DNA of 9,021 nt from an uncultured Polymorphobacter sp. (lineage in GTDB: Bacteria > Pseudomonadota > Alphaproteobacteria > Sphingomonadales > Sphingomonadaceae). This document shows, one piece after another, positions 1 to 6,266 of this stretch (position 1 is its first letter; each line of letters begins with the position of its first letter). The translations under genes were made by a program, and so were the position numbers. The stretch lies in contig CALMPZ010000450.1 in NCBI GenBank assembly GCA_937871645.1, positions 1 through 9,021 on the forward strand, read 5' to 3'. A model generated the notes under the pieces. It worked only from the letters and a program-made list of their open reading frames with translations. It searched no databases and was not told the origin of the DNA.

Positions 1-746
<746 letters not shown>

Positions 747-1002
747 ATGTCCGAAGCATCACCACCCCAGCTGACCGAAGTCCGCTGGACCAATGACGAC
801 CCGTTCAAGGAGCGTCCTAATTGCACAAAACTATTCTAGCATTTCTTAGACCTGTGATCGGTGACCGAAGCCACCAACCTCAAGCCGATAGTGCTTGTGG
901 TAGTTTAAGACATATAGGAGGCGTGTTTTAACCATGACGACCAAGCCCTTGTACGCTTGGAGCCATGGACCGCCGCCCACATGTCCCTTCATTCAACCTA
1001 CA

Positions 1003-1015
1003 ATGAGAAAGAGCG
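1003..1015 (-). promoter_or_regulatory. boxA-like rrn antitermination element
   Basis: On the minus strand the sequence is CGCTCTTTCTCAT. It shares the GCTCTTT core with the E. coli rrn boxA (TGCTCTTTAACA) and lies inside the leader, downstream of the proposed promoter and upstream of 16S, where NusB/NusE-dependent antitermination signals sit. The second half diverges from the E. coli form. Functional assignment is inferred from core match and position. Confidence 0.55.
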
Positions 1016-1019
1016 ACAT

Positions 1020-1056
1020 CACTCTGGTCCCCGTGAATAACGGGGAGACCCGAGTG
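1020..1056 (-). other. Stable hairpin in the rrn leader, just upstream of boxA-like element
   Basis: Inverted repeats pair CACTC (1020-1024) with GAGTG (1052-1056) and CCCCG (1029-1033) with CGGGG (1041-1045). GG (1026-1027) can also pair with CC (1049-1050). The result is a bulged stem with a 7-nt loop. In the minus-strand RNA it lies immediately 5' of the boxA-like element, the usual relative position of a boxB-type hairpin in rrn leaders. It is not followed by a U-run, so it is not an intrinsic terminator. Confidence 0.5.
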
Positions 1057-1112
1057 ACTAATTTTTCGAAACCCGAAGCGAACCCGCTGGTTCGTCTCGG
1101 CGTCGGGAGCGG

Positions 1113-1141
1113 CTTATGGGCCGTGTCTCTTTTCCCGTCAA
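1113..1141 (-). promoter_or_regulatory. rRNA operon promoter (-35 TTGACG, -10 CATAAG)
   Basis: On the minus strand TTGACG (1141-1136) is separated by exactly 17 nt from CATAAG (1118-1113). The -35 matches the sigma-70 consensus at 5 of 6 positions and the -10 at 4 of 6. The bases after the -10 are CCGCTCCCG, a GC-rich discriminator of the kind found at stringently controlled rRNA promoters. Phased A-tracts lie directly upstream. The start site would fall near 1106, about 360 nt before mature 16S. A second distal promoter is possible but none was convincing. Confidence 0.75.
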
Positions 1142-1144
1142 CCG

Positions 1145-1161
1145 TTTTTTTGAACTTTTTT
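1145..1161 (-). promoter_or_regulatory. UP-element-like phased A-tracts upstream of the rrn -35
   Basis: On the minus strand two A-tracts, seven and six A long (1145-1151 and 1156-1161), lie three bases upstream of the -35 box. Their centres are about 10.5 bp apart, one helical turn. AT-rich phased tracts at this position are typical of UP elements bound by the RNA polymerase alpha subunit C-terminal domain at strong rRNA promoters. They stand out in an otherwise GC-rich window. Function is inferred from position and composition. Confidence 0.6.
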
Positions 1162-1250
1162 GGTCGAAACCATTTCAGTTCAAAATTCCCTGCTCCGTTG
1201 GGCTGAAGAATGAACCTAGCCTTTACAGGGGCTTGGTCAGCTTCTCTGGC

Positions 1251-1277
1251 CTTCCGGGGTAACTGGCTGCCCGGAAG
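1251..1277. other. Perfect 8-bp inverted repeat between CBS gene and rrn promoter
   Basis: CTTCCGGG (1251-1258) and CCCGGAAG (1270-1277) form a perfect 8-bp stem with an 11-nt loop. It lies about 145 nt downstream of the CBS-protein stop and about 110 nt upstream of the rrn -35. It could help end transcription of the CBS gene before the rrn promoter, or be a protein-binding site. No T-run follows on either strand, so it is not a classical intrinsic terminator. The rest of 1162-1421 shows nothing else recognisable. Confidence 0.4.
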
Positions 1278-1421
1278 AACCGCGCCGCCCGTTGCCGGGA
1301 GCGGTCATCTAGGCCGGGGCTTGGGGCTTGGCAACACCTTTCTGCATTGCACCATAAAATAATTGGCGGATTTCTGCGGCCACGCATGATTCCGCGGGCA
1401 AAATGCCCCGGCCACGCAGCT

Positions 1422-1847
1422 TCAGGCCGTCGCGATATAGTCCTTGAGCAACAAAGCCTCCTGCTCGGCATCCTCGATGCGGCGCTTCACCAGGTCGCCG
1501 ATCGACACCAGCCCGATGAGTTTGCCGCTTTCGACCACCGGCAGGTGGCGAATCCGGCGATTCGTCATCACCGACATCGCTTCGGCGATGCTCGCCTGCG
1601 GTGGCAGCGTCACCACCGGGGAGGTCATCACGTCGGCTGCAGCGGTGTCGAGAATCGCCGCGCCGTGCGTGTGCAGCCCCGCTGCAATGTCGCGTTCGGA
1701 GACGATTCCACGAATCGCCGCGCCATCCATCACCAGCACGGCGCCGATTCGGTGTTCGTGGAGTAGCGCCACAATGGCGCGTATCTTCGATTCGCCGCTG
1801 ACGCGGACGACCGGCTTCCTGCCTGAAACAATCGATCCTACCGACAT
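1422..1847 (-). CDS. CBS domain-containing protein (two CBS repeats)
   Basis: This is a 141-residue soluble protein made almost entirely of two CBS motifs, a Bateman module. Repeat 1 covers about residues 1-60, with IGAVLVMDG followed by IRGIVSERDI. Repeat 2 covers about residues 71-128, with IRHLPVV followed by LIGLVSIGDLV. Bateman modules usually bind adenosine nucleotides (AMP, ATP, SAM) and act as sensors. No catalytic domain is attached, so the partner is unknown. The short C-terminal tail ending LLLKDYIATA resembles stand-alone CBS proteins of about 140 residues common in Alphaproteobacteria. The ATG start is supported by GGGGAG about 8 nt upstream. The gene lies upstream of the rrn operon on the same strand and about 140 nt downstream of the HAD gene. 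No link with rRNA synthesis is shown by the sequence. Confidence 0.9.
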   Translation of the reverse strand: MSVGSIVSGRKPVVRVSGESKIRAIVALLHEHRIGAVLVMDGAAIRGIVSERDIAAGLHTHGAAILDTAAADVMTSPVVTLPPQASIAEAMSVMTNRRIRHLPVVESGKLIGLVSIGDLVKRRIEDAEQEALLLKDYIATA

Positions 1848-1948
1848 GCCGCGCTCCCCATCGCTATTGGCCCATTGCCCTTTGGCGGCGCTGCAGGCCT
1901 ATATCGGGGCCCGGTCGCCGCTCTTGAAGCGAGTGTCACCCGATTCGG

Positions 1949-1969
1949 GCCCAAGGTAAAGCCCAAGGT
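1949..1969. repeat. Short tandem direct repeat in the HAD-CBS intergenic gap
   Basis: GCCCAAGGT occurs twice (1949-1957 and 1961-1969) with an AAA spacer, a 12-bp period. It lies in the gap between the HAD stop and the CBS start, about 100 bp upstream of the CBS gene. It could be an operator for the CBS gene, but a chance duplication is equally possible. Confidence 0.3.
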
Positions 1970-1988
1970 GGAGCACGAGTCGCGGCGG

Positions 1989-2714
1989 TCAGCAGCCGAG
2001 CTGGTCGGCGAGGTCGGTGAAGCTGGTGGCGGCATATTCCCATGCCTGTGCCGCATCGCGGTCGGGCGCGGGCCGGCCGCCATATTCCATCGGGCGATGG
2101 ACAAACGCGCACAGCAGCCCGGCCTTTCGCGCCGCAGCCAGATCGGCGTGATGCGCTGCAACCAGGCAAAGTTCGCCCGGCGCGACATCGAGCGCCGCCG
2201 CTGTCGCCTGATAGGCGTGTGCTGCCGGCTTGTAGGCGCCTGCAACTTCCGCACCGAGAATCGCGTCCCACGGCAGGCCGGCACGGCGCGCCATCGCCAC
2301 CATCATCGAGATGTTACCGTTCGACAGCGTGACGATCGGGAAGCGCGTCTTGAGTCGCGTCAGTCCCGCCACCGTGTCGGGCCAGGGGTCGAGCCGGTGC
2401 CAGCCGCGCGTCAGTTCGGCGCGCACCGAATCGCTGAGATCAATCTCCAGCGTGGCCAGCAGGTCGTCGAGCATCGTCCGGTGCAGCGAATCGAGTTTGA
2501 CGAATGCCGTCGATACGGATGCAGCACGCGCCTTGTTGGCCGCCAGCATCGCCGGGACATAGCGCGCACGCCACTGGTCGGCGAAGTCATGCGAATCGAT
2601 GTCGCTGCGCCCGGCCGCTGCCAGCACCGGCGCGGCTTCGCGCGCAATGCTGCCCCGCCAGTCGACGACCGTGCCGAACACGTCAAAGGCCAGCGCCTTG
2701 GGAAGAACGGACAA
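1989..2714 (-). CDS. Haloacid dehalogenase type II-like HAD hydrolase
   Basis: This 241-residue cytosolic protein belongs to the HAD superfamily and looks like an (S)-2-haloacid dehalogenase (type II). That family hydrolyses 2-halocarboxylates to 2-hydroxy acids through an aspartyl ester. Motif I is FDVFGT with nucleophile D11 and T15. The cap region has QWRARY (R49/R51, where the family has its substrate-carboxylate arginine). Motif II is TLSNGN (S131, N132). Motif III is the lysine in AYKP (K162), with Y168 nearby. Motif IV is VAAHHADLAAARKAGL (D191). The start is TTG at 2714: GGAG lies 6 nt upstream, and an in-frame TGA only two codons upstream rules out a longer form. Motif I begins at residue 10, so no later start is plausible. 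Classical dehalogenases have a Ser-x-Asn-x-x-Asp type motif IV; here it is AHHAD, so substrate remains uncertain and another phosphatase-type activity is possible. Confidence 0.85.
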   Translation of the reverse strand: MSVLPKALAFDVFGTVVDWRGSIAREAAPVLAAAGRSDIDSHDFADQWRARYVPAMLAANKARAASVSTAFVKLDSLHRTMLDDLLATLEIDLSDSVRAELTRGWHRLDPWPDTVAGLTRLKTRFPIVTLSNGNISMMVAMARRAGLPWDAILGAEVAGAYKPAAHAYQATAAALDVAPGELCLVAAHHADLAAARKAGLLCAFVHRPMEYGGRPAPDRDAAQAWEYAATSFTDLADQLGC

Positions 2715-2720
2715 GGGTCA

Positions 2721-2724
2721 CTCC
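2721..2724 (-). promoter_or_regulatory. Ribosome binding site deciding a TTG start
   Basis: GGAG on the minus strand lies 6 nt upstream of TTG at 2714-2712. An ATG at 2726-2724 overlaps it, but that frame reads ATG GAG TGA, so it can encode only two residues before stopping in the same frame as the TTG. No Shine-Dalgarno sequence is visible upstream of that ATG. Confidence 0.7.
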
Positions 2725-2890
2725 ATCGCTTGCAGTGCGACAGGCATGTCAGCCCGACTCGGCGCTGGCAAGGCCGTCTGTCGCTGCGGGCAAGGCCCGT
2801 GGTTGCGACGTCGCGCCACGGGCGCTCAAATTGCCAGCAGCACCGCAAGGCTGCACAATGGCGGTGTTTCCACCAGCAAGGCGCATCGGC

Positions 2891-3160
2891 ATGAATGACA
2901 GCGAATCGGTGCCCGACCATTGGCAGCACTTCCGGCGGCTGATGCGCTGGACGGCGCTTACTGCAGCCATCAGCGTCGTGGCGGCGATCGCCGCGCTGAT
3001 TCTCGGCGGCGCGCCGATTCGCCTGCACATGCTGATTGCCGTCGCGCTCGGCATCGGCCTGTCCATCATGCTCGCCGGCGCGCTGATGGGGCTGGTGTTC
3101 GTCAGCGCGCGTTCGGGCCATGACGGCGACGCTTATACGCCACCGCCGGGATTCGACTAG
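2891..3160 (+). CDS. Small two-helix membrane protein, unknown function
   Basis: I do not recognise a named family. The predicted product is 89 residues. It has a short charged N-terminus with DHWQHFRRLMRW (residues 9-20), a first transmembrane helix at about 21-41, a short loop with one arginine (GGAPIRLH), a second helix at about 47-73, and a C-terminal tail rich in Asp and Pro ending in TPPPGFD. Arginines before helix 1 suggest that both termini are cytoplasmic. The start ATG at 2891 has AAGG 9 nt upstream. An in-frame ATG at 2858 with AAGG 7 nt upstream would add 11 residues (MAVFPPARRIG) and cannot be excluded. The gene diverges from the HAD gene, with about 175 bp between their starts, and precedes sbp on the same strand by 157 bp. 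Codon use matches its neighbours, so it is probably real. Confidence 0.7.
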   Translation: MNDSESVPDHWQHFRRLMRWTALTAAISVVAAIAALILGGAPIRLHMLIAVALGIGLSIMLAGALMGLVFVSARSGHDGDAYTPPPGFD

Positions 3161-3250
3161 AAGCCGAGCCGCGCACGCATTGTCGCGATATTGACGCCGC
3201 ACGACCATTCGACGACTTGCGGGGTTCCGAATCACGAGACATCATTTCGA

Positions 3251-3280
3251 CCTATTGCCTATTAAATTGATGGGAATAAG
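3251..3280 (+). promoter_or_regulatory. Candidate operator: CCTATT repeats upstream of sbp
   Basis: In the AT-rich patch upstream of sbp, CCTATT occurs twice as a direct repeat (3251-3256 and 3258-3263). The second copy forms an imperfect inverted repeat with AATAAG (3275-3280) across an 11-nt spacer. The patch lies about 40-65 bp before the sbp start codon, where a promoter or regulator site is expected, and stands out from its GC-rich surroundings. No clear -35/-10 pair was found. I cannot assign it to CysB or another named regulator. Confidence 0.3.
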
Positions 3281-3317
3281 ATTGCGGCAGTCGAATCGAT
3301 TCTTCGGGAGGCAGGAA

Positions 3318-4328
3318 ATGCGCTTGGCAATGATATTGGGGCTCGCGACGACCGCGCTGGTGGCACTGCCCGCACCGGCCACGGCCGCGAAGGTCGAGTT
3401 GCTCAACGTCAGCTATGATCCGACGCGTGAACTCTACAAGGACATCAACGCTGCCTTCGGCAAGGACTGGAAGGCCAGGACCGGCGAGGATGTGGTCATC
3501 AACCAGTCGCACGGCGGTTCGGGCAAGCAGGCGCGTTCGGTGATCGACGGTCTGCAGGCGGATGTGGTGACGCTAGCACTGGCGTATGACATCGACGAGA
3601 TTTCGGCACGCGCCAAGCTGCTGCCGGCAAATTGGCAGGCACGCTTGCCGAACAATTCGACGCCCTATTATTCAACGATCGTCTTCCTCGTTCGCAAGGG
3701 CAACCCCAAGCGCATCAAGGACTGGAGCGACCTGATCAAGCCCGGTGTCGAAGTCATCACGCCGAACCCCAAGACCAGCGGTGGTGCGCGCTGGAACTAC
3801 CTTGCCGCCTACGGCTGGGCACGACGCACGCTTGGCTCACGCGAAGCCGCCGAGGCCTATATGACCAAACTTTTCGCGCAGGTACCGGTGCTCGATTCGG
3901 GCGCGCGCGGTGCGACAACGACGTTTGCGCAACGCGGCGTCGGCGATGTCATGCTGGTGTGGGAGAATGAGGCGATGCTGACGCGCAACGAGTTTGGCGC
4001 CGGCAAGTTCGACATCGTCATCCCGTCGATCTCGATTCTCGCCGAGCCGCCAGTAGCCGTCGTCGACGCCAATGTTGACCGCCACCGCACGCGCACCGTG
4101 TCAGAAGCCTATCTGAAGTTTCTGTATTCGCCGACCGGCCAAGACCTTGCCGGCAAGCATTTCTTCCGCCCACGCACGCCCGCAGCGATCGCCAAATACG
4201 CGCCGCAGTTTCCGGTGGTGAAGTTGTTGACAATTCAGGCCAACTTCGGCGGCTGGGCGACCACGCAGAAGATACACTTCGCCGACGGCGGCGTGTTCGA
4301 TCGCATCTATTCCGACGCCAAGCGCTAG
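3318..4328 (+). CDS. sbp: Periplasmic sulfate-binding protein
   Basis: This 336-residue protein is the substrate-binding subunit of a sulfate/thiosulfate ABC importer. It captures sulfate in the periplasm for delivery to CysTW(A). A signal peptide (residues 1-23, hydrophobic core [15 protein letters not shown], cleavage after ATA) precedes family motifs: [12 protein letters not shown] (28-39), [10 protein letters not shown] (63-72), [10 protein letters not shown] (82-91), [15 protein letters not shown] (147-161), LDSGARG (192-198), WENE (215-218) and a C-terminal NFGGW segment. These match E. coli Sbp closely from memory and fit Sbp better than the thiosulfate paralogue CysP, though Sbp versus CysP is not proven. 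The ATG at 3318 is chosen because GGAGG lies 6 nt upstream and a signal peptide follows directly; an in-frame TTG at 3255 would add 21 unlikely residues. No cysT, cysW or cysA follows; the gene ends at a strong terminator, so its permease must be encoded elsewhere. Confidence 0.95.
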   Translation: MRLAMILGLATTALVALPAPATAAKVELLNVSYDPTRELYKDINAAFGKDWKARTGEDVVINQSHGGSGKQARSVIDGLQADVVTLALAYDIDEISARAKLLPANWQARLPNNSTPYYSTIVFLVRKGNPKRIKDWSDLIKPGVEVITPNPKTSGGARWNYLAAYGWARRTLGSREAAEAYMTKLFAQVPVLDSGARGATTTFAQRGVGDVMLVWENEAMLTRNEFGAGKFDIVIPSISILAEPPVAVVDANVDRHRTRTVSEAYLKFLYSPTGQDLAGKHFFRPRTPAAIAKYAPQFPVVKLLTIQANFGGWATTQKIHFADGGVFDRIYSDAKR

Positions 4329-4417
4329 GAGACCCCGAGCGAACGGAACGTCGGAAGGCGCGGGCGGCAACTCCCAATGCTGCCAGCGTCGACTGGCAAC
4401 CCGGCACGGCGACAAGT

Positions 4418-4464
4418 CAAAAGCGAACGGGCAGCAACCATGCGGTTGCTGCCCGTAGCTTTTG
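4418..4464. terminator. Bidirectional intrinsic terminator between sbp and the porin
   Basis: A near-perfect palindrome. The inner stem pairs CGGGCAGCAACC (4428-4439) with GGTTGCTGCCCG (4444-4455) around the 4-nt loop ATGC. An outer stem pairs CAAAAGC (4418-4424) with GCTTTTG (4458-4464), separated from the inner stem by GAA and TA. On each strand the hairpin is followed closely by TTTT. It lies about 90 nt after the sbp stop and about 15 nt after the porin stop on the opposite strand, so it can end both convergent transcripts. Confidence 0.92.
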
Positions 4465-4479
4465 GCGATGGTGCCGGCG

Positions 4480-6084
4480 CTAGAAGTCGAGCTGGGCGCG
4501 CATCACGAAGGCGTTGACGCTGTAGTTGCGGTCATAGACCGGCGTCAGCAACGACGTCGGATCGACTGCAGCCGCGCTTGGACCGCCGGTGATGTCCGAC
4601 CGGATGAACTGGCTGGTGAAGCGGACATAGTCGGTCGGCCACCAGTTGAGCGCGACCAGATAGCCGAGCTGGCTACCGCCGTTGAGCGTGCCGCCGGTCA
4701 CCAGCGAGCTTGTCGGCGTGCTTGCACCGACATACTGGGTCAGGTTGAGGTAATCGACGCGACCGACGAGCTGGAAGCCACCCCAACCGCCCTTGTCGAA
4801 CGGGTTGACGATCTTGGTGCGATCCCATTTGCCGGCCTTGTAGCCGCGCGATTCGCCGGTGAACCAGTAACCGACTTCGCCGTAGGCCGAGAAGAAGGTC
4901 GGATCCTGCGCAAGGCGCGTGAAGCCCGACGCAGCCTGACCGCCGCTAAGCACGTCGGTCGGGTTGACCGCGTCGACCTTGACGAGCTGCGCTTCGGCGA
5001 CAGCATTGAACGAGCCCCAGATGCCGGCGAGTTCGGCGGCGAAGATCTGGTCGCCATAGGCCGCGATGCCGGTGCCGCTGGCACCCGTCGTCGTCGCCGG
5101 GCTGGTGCCGACGAAGCGGATCGACGTCAGCGTCGTGAACGGCCGTGCCTGATAGTTCTGGCCAAGGCTGTTCTTGTTGTTGTGGCGGTTATGATAGCCG
5201 ACAGCCGCGTGATATTGCGCGGTGCCGAACTTCGGGAACCACACGGCACGCGCGTCGGCCGACCATGCGGTGTTGCCCGTCGCGGCGTTGACGGTGGTGC
5301 CGTTCATCAGGCCGGCCTGGAGCAGGAACTCGCTGGTCTGATAGGCACCGGCGACGCCGATTCGACGGCCCGAACCAAAGGCATCGTTGAGCTGCGAACG
5401 CTCCATCATCGAGATGAAGCGGTTGCTGGTCATGTTGTCGAGACTGGTGAACGGGTAGAAATAGCCGACCTGCAGCGAATAGGGTTTGCCCGCCGGTTCA
5501 TAGGCGATCAGCACGTCCTCGAAGCCGAGCGAGCCACCGGCGACATCGAACTGGAACTTGTACTTGAAGTCGCCCGGAACGGTGCCTTCGACGCCGAACA
5601 GCAGCCGGCGGAAATTGCTGTTCCAGCCGAGGTTGGCGGTGTTGATCTTGTTGTTCGGGTTCGAAACATAGCCGGCATCATATTGGATGACGCCGTTCGG
5701 CTTCCAACTGAAGCCGGTGCCGCTCTTGAGTTCGGGTGCGCCCTTCCAGTTCGGGGCATTGGTGGCGGTGGTCTTCTTGAGCGCATCGATCTGCGCCTGT
5801 TGCGACTCGATCGTCACCTGCATGAATTCGATGTTGGAGGCGTTTTCTTCCGCGGCGGCCGCATCGGCGGCGACGCCGCCGGCAAGTGCGCCGACAACCG
5901 GGACGGCATTGGCCTGCATCGCCTGGATCTGCGCGTTGAGTGCATCGATCTGCTTCTGCTGGCGTTCAACCATCGCACGCAGTTCCGAATCGCGCGACTT
6001 CTTTGACGCTGCAAGCGCGGGCGTCGCGACTCCGCCTAGCATTGTTGCTGCCAGCAGCACCGCCGTCATCTTGTTCAACTTCAT
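4480..6084 (-). CDS. OprO/OprP-family outer-membrane porin (phosphate-selective type)
   Basis: This 534-residue outer-membrane beta-barrel of the porin O/P family forms anion-selective trimeric channels; the known members OprP and OprO take up phosphate or polyphosphate. A signal peptide (residues 1-25, MKLNKMTAVLLAATMLGG to PALA) is followed by two coiled-coil segments at about 32-58 and 84-104, each containing QIDAL, consistent with a periplasmic trimerisation helix. The barrel starts near residue 125. It includes FRRLLFGVEGTVPGDFKYKF and GRRIGVAGAY, both typical of the family, and alternating beta-strand patterns to the end. The C-terminus AQLDF ends in phenylalanine, the usual BAM recognition signal. 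The ATG at 6084 has AGGGA 8 nt upstream; extension to 6129 would spoil the signal peptide. Upstream lies a Pho-box-like array, supporting phosphate-starvation control. Substrate selectivity (phosphate, sulfate or other) cannot be fixed from sequence alone. Confidence 0.92.
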   Translation of the reverse strand: MKLNKMTAVLLAATMLGGVATPALAASKKSRDSELRAMVERQQKQIDALNAQIQAMQANAVPVVGALAGGVAADAAAAEENASNIEFMQVTIESQQAQIDALKKTTATNAPNWKGAPELKSGTGFSWKPNGVIQYDAGYVSNPNNKINTANLGWNSNFRRLLFGVEGTVPGDFKYKFQFDVAGGSLGFEDVLIAYEPAGKPYSLQVGYFYPFTSLDNMTSNRFISMMERSQLNDAFGSGRRIGVAGAYQTSEFLLQAGLMNGTTVNAATGNTAWSADARAVWFPKFGTAQYHAAVGYHNRHNNKNSLGQNYQARPFTTLTSIRFVGTSPATTTGASGTGIAAYGDQIFAAELAGIWGSFNAVAEAQLVKVDAVNPTDVLSGGQAASGFTRLAQDPTFFSAYGEVGYWFTGESRGYKAGKWDRTKIVNPFDKGGWGGFQLVGRVDYLNLTQYVGASTPTSSLVTGGTLNGGSQLGYLVALNWWPTDYVRFTSQFIRSDITGGPSAAAVDPTSLLTPVYDRNYSVNAFVMRAQLDF

Positions 6085-6179
6085 CGGAAAATCCCTGTCC
6101 CTCGCGGCAACCCAGCCGCACAACACCAAAACGTCAGGGCAGTTCCGGTGGCTTTTCCGGTGCTGCCTTCGTGGTGCTG

Positions 6180-6233
6180 ACTATGTCCGGCGCGCGACGC
6201 GAAGGTGACGGATTTAATACAGTTTGATGACAG
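6180..6233 (-). promoter_or_regulatory. Tandem Pho-box-like PhoB site with possible -10, upstream of the porin
   Basis: On the minus strand 7-bp units repeat with an exact 11-bp period. CTGTCAT (6233-6227) matches the E. coli Pho half-site 7/7. CTGTATT (6222-6216) and CCGTCAC (6211-6205) match 5/7 each. GCGTCGC (6200-6194) matches only 3/7 and is doubtful. The 4-nt spacer after the first unit (CAAA) is A-rich, as in known boxes. A CATAGT (6185-6180) 8 nt beyond the fourth unit could be the -10, with the array replacing the -35, about 95 bp before the porin start codon. PhoB control is inferred from consensus match, period and the adjoining phosphate-porin-type gene. Confidence 0.7.
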
Positions 6234-6240
6234 CGCCCGC

Positions 6241-6258
6241 TGTTGCCGCGGCGCAACA
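6241..6258. other. Hairpin between PNPOx-like gene and Pho-box array
   Basis: TGTTGC (6241-6246) and GCAACA (6253-6258) form a perfect 6-bp inverted repeat around CGCGGC. It starts 8 nt past the stop codon of the PNPOx-like gene on the minus strand and just before the Pho-box array. It may help end the upstream transcript, but no T-run follows, so an intrinsic terminator is uncertain. Confidence 0.4.
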
Positions 6259-6266
6259 CCGGGGCA

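Larger units (their letters stand above)
747..1106 (-). other. 16S rRNA leader (transcribed spacer) with no coding gene
   Basis: This stretch of roughly 360 nt lies between the proposed rrn transcription start and the 16S 5' end. It is clearly longer than the E. coli rrn leader. No open frame here resembles a protein on either strand, so I read it as transcribed, processed leader RNA. It contains the boxA-like element and the hairpin listed separately. The segment next to 16S probably forms one half of the long stem cut by RNase III, but its partner 3' of 16S is outside the window, so this cannot be tested here. Confidence 0.7.

Noticed and set aside
953..965. 13-nt match ACGCTTGGAGCCA shared with the minus strand at about 7851-7863
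   Set aside because: About one such 13-mer match is expected by chance in 9 kb when both strands are compared. The contexts (rrn leader versus prmC 3' end) are unrelated.
934..1206. 90-codon plus-strand frame in the rrn leader
   Set aside because: It overlaps the inferred rrn promoter, boxA-like element and leader hairpin and has no recognisable protein features.
1395..1410. GGGC-AAAAT-GCCC hairpin as terminator of the CBS gene
   Set aside because: The stem is only 4 bp and no T-run follows it on the minus strand.
1875..2894. Open frame of 339 codons on the plus strand across the HAD gene
   Set aside because: Antisense shadow. The product is Arg/His-rich and low in hydrophobic core patterns, while the minus strand carries the full HAD motif series.
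4462..6006. Open frame of 514 codons on the plus strand across the porin gene
   Set aside because: It is antisense to a porin with signal peptide, family motifs and C-terminal phenylalanine. The translation is rich in Arg, Ala, Val and Asp without domain features, as expected of GC-rich shadow frames, and it would begin at the edge of the terminator.
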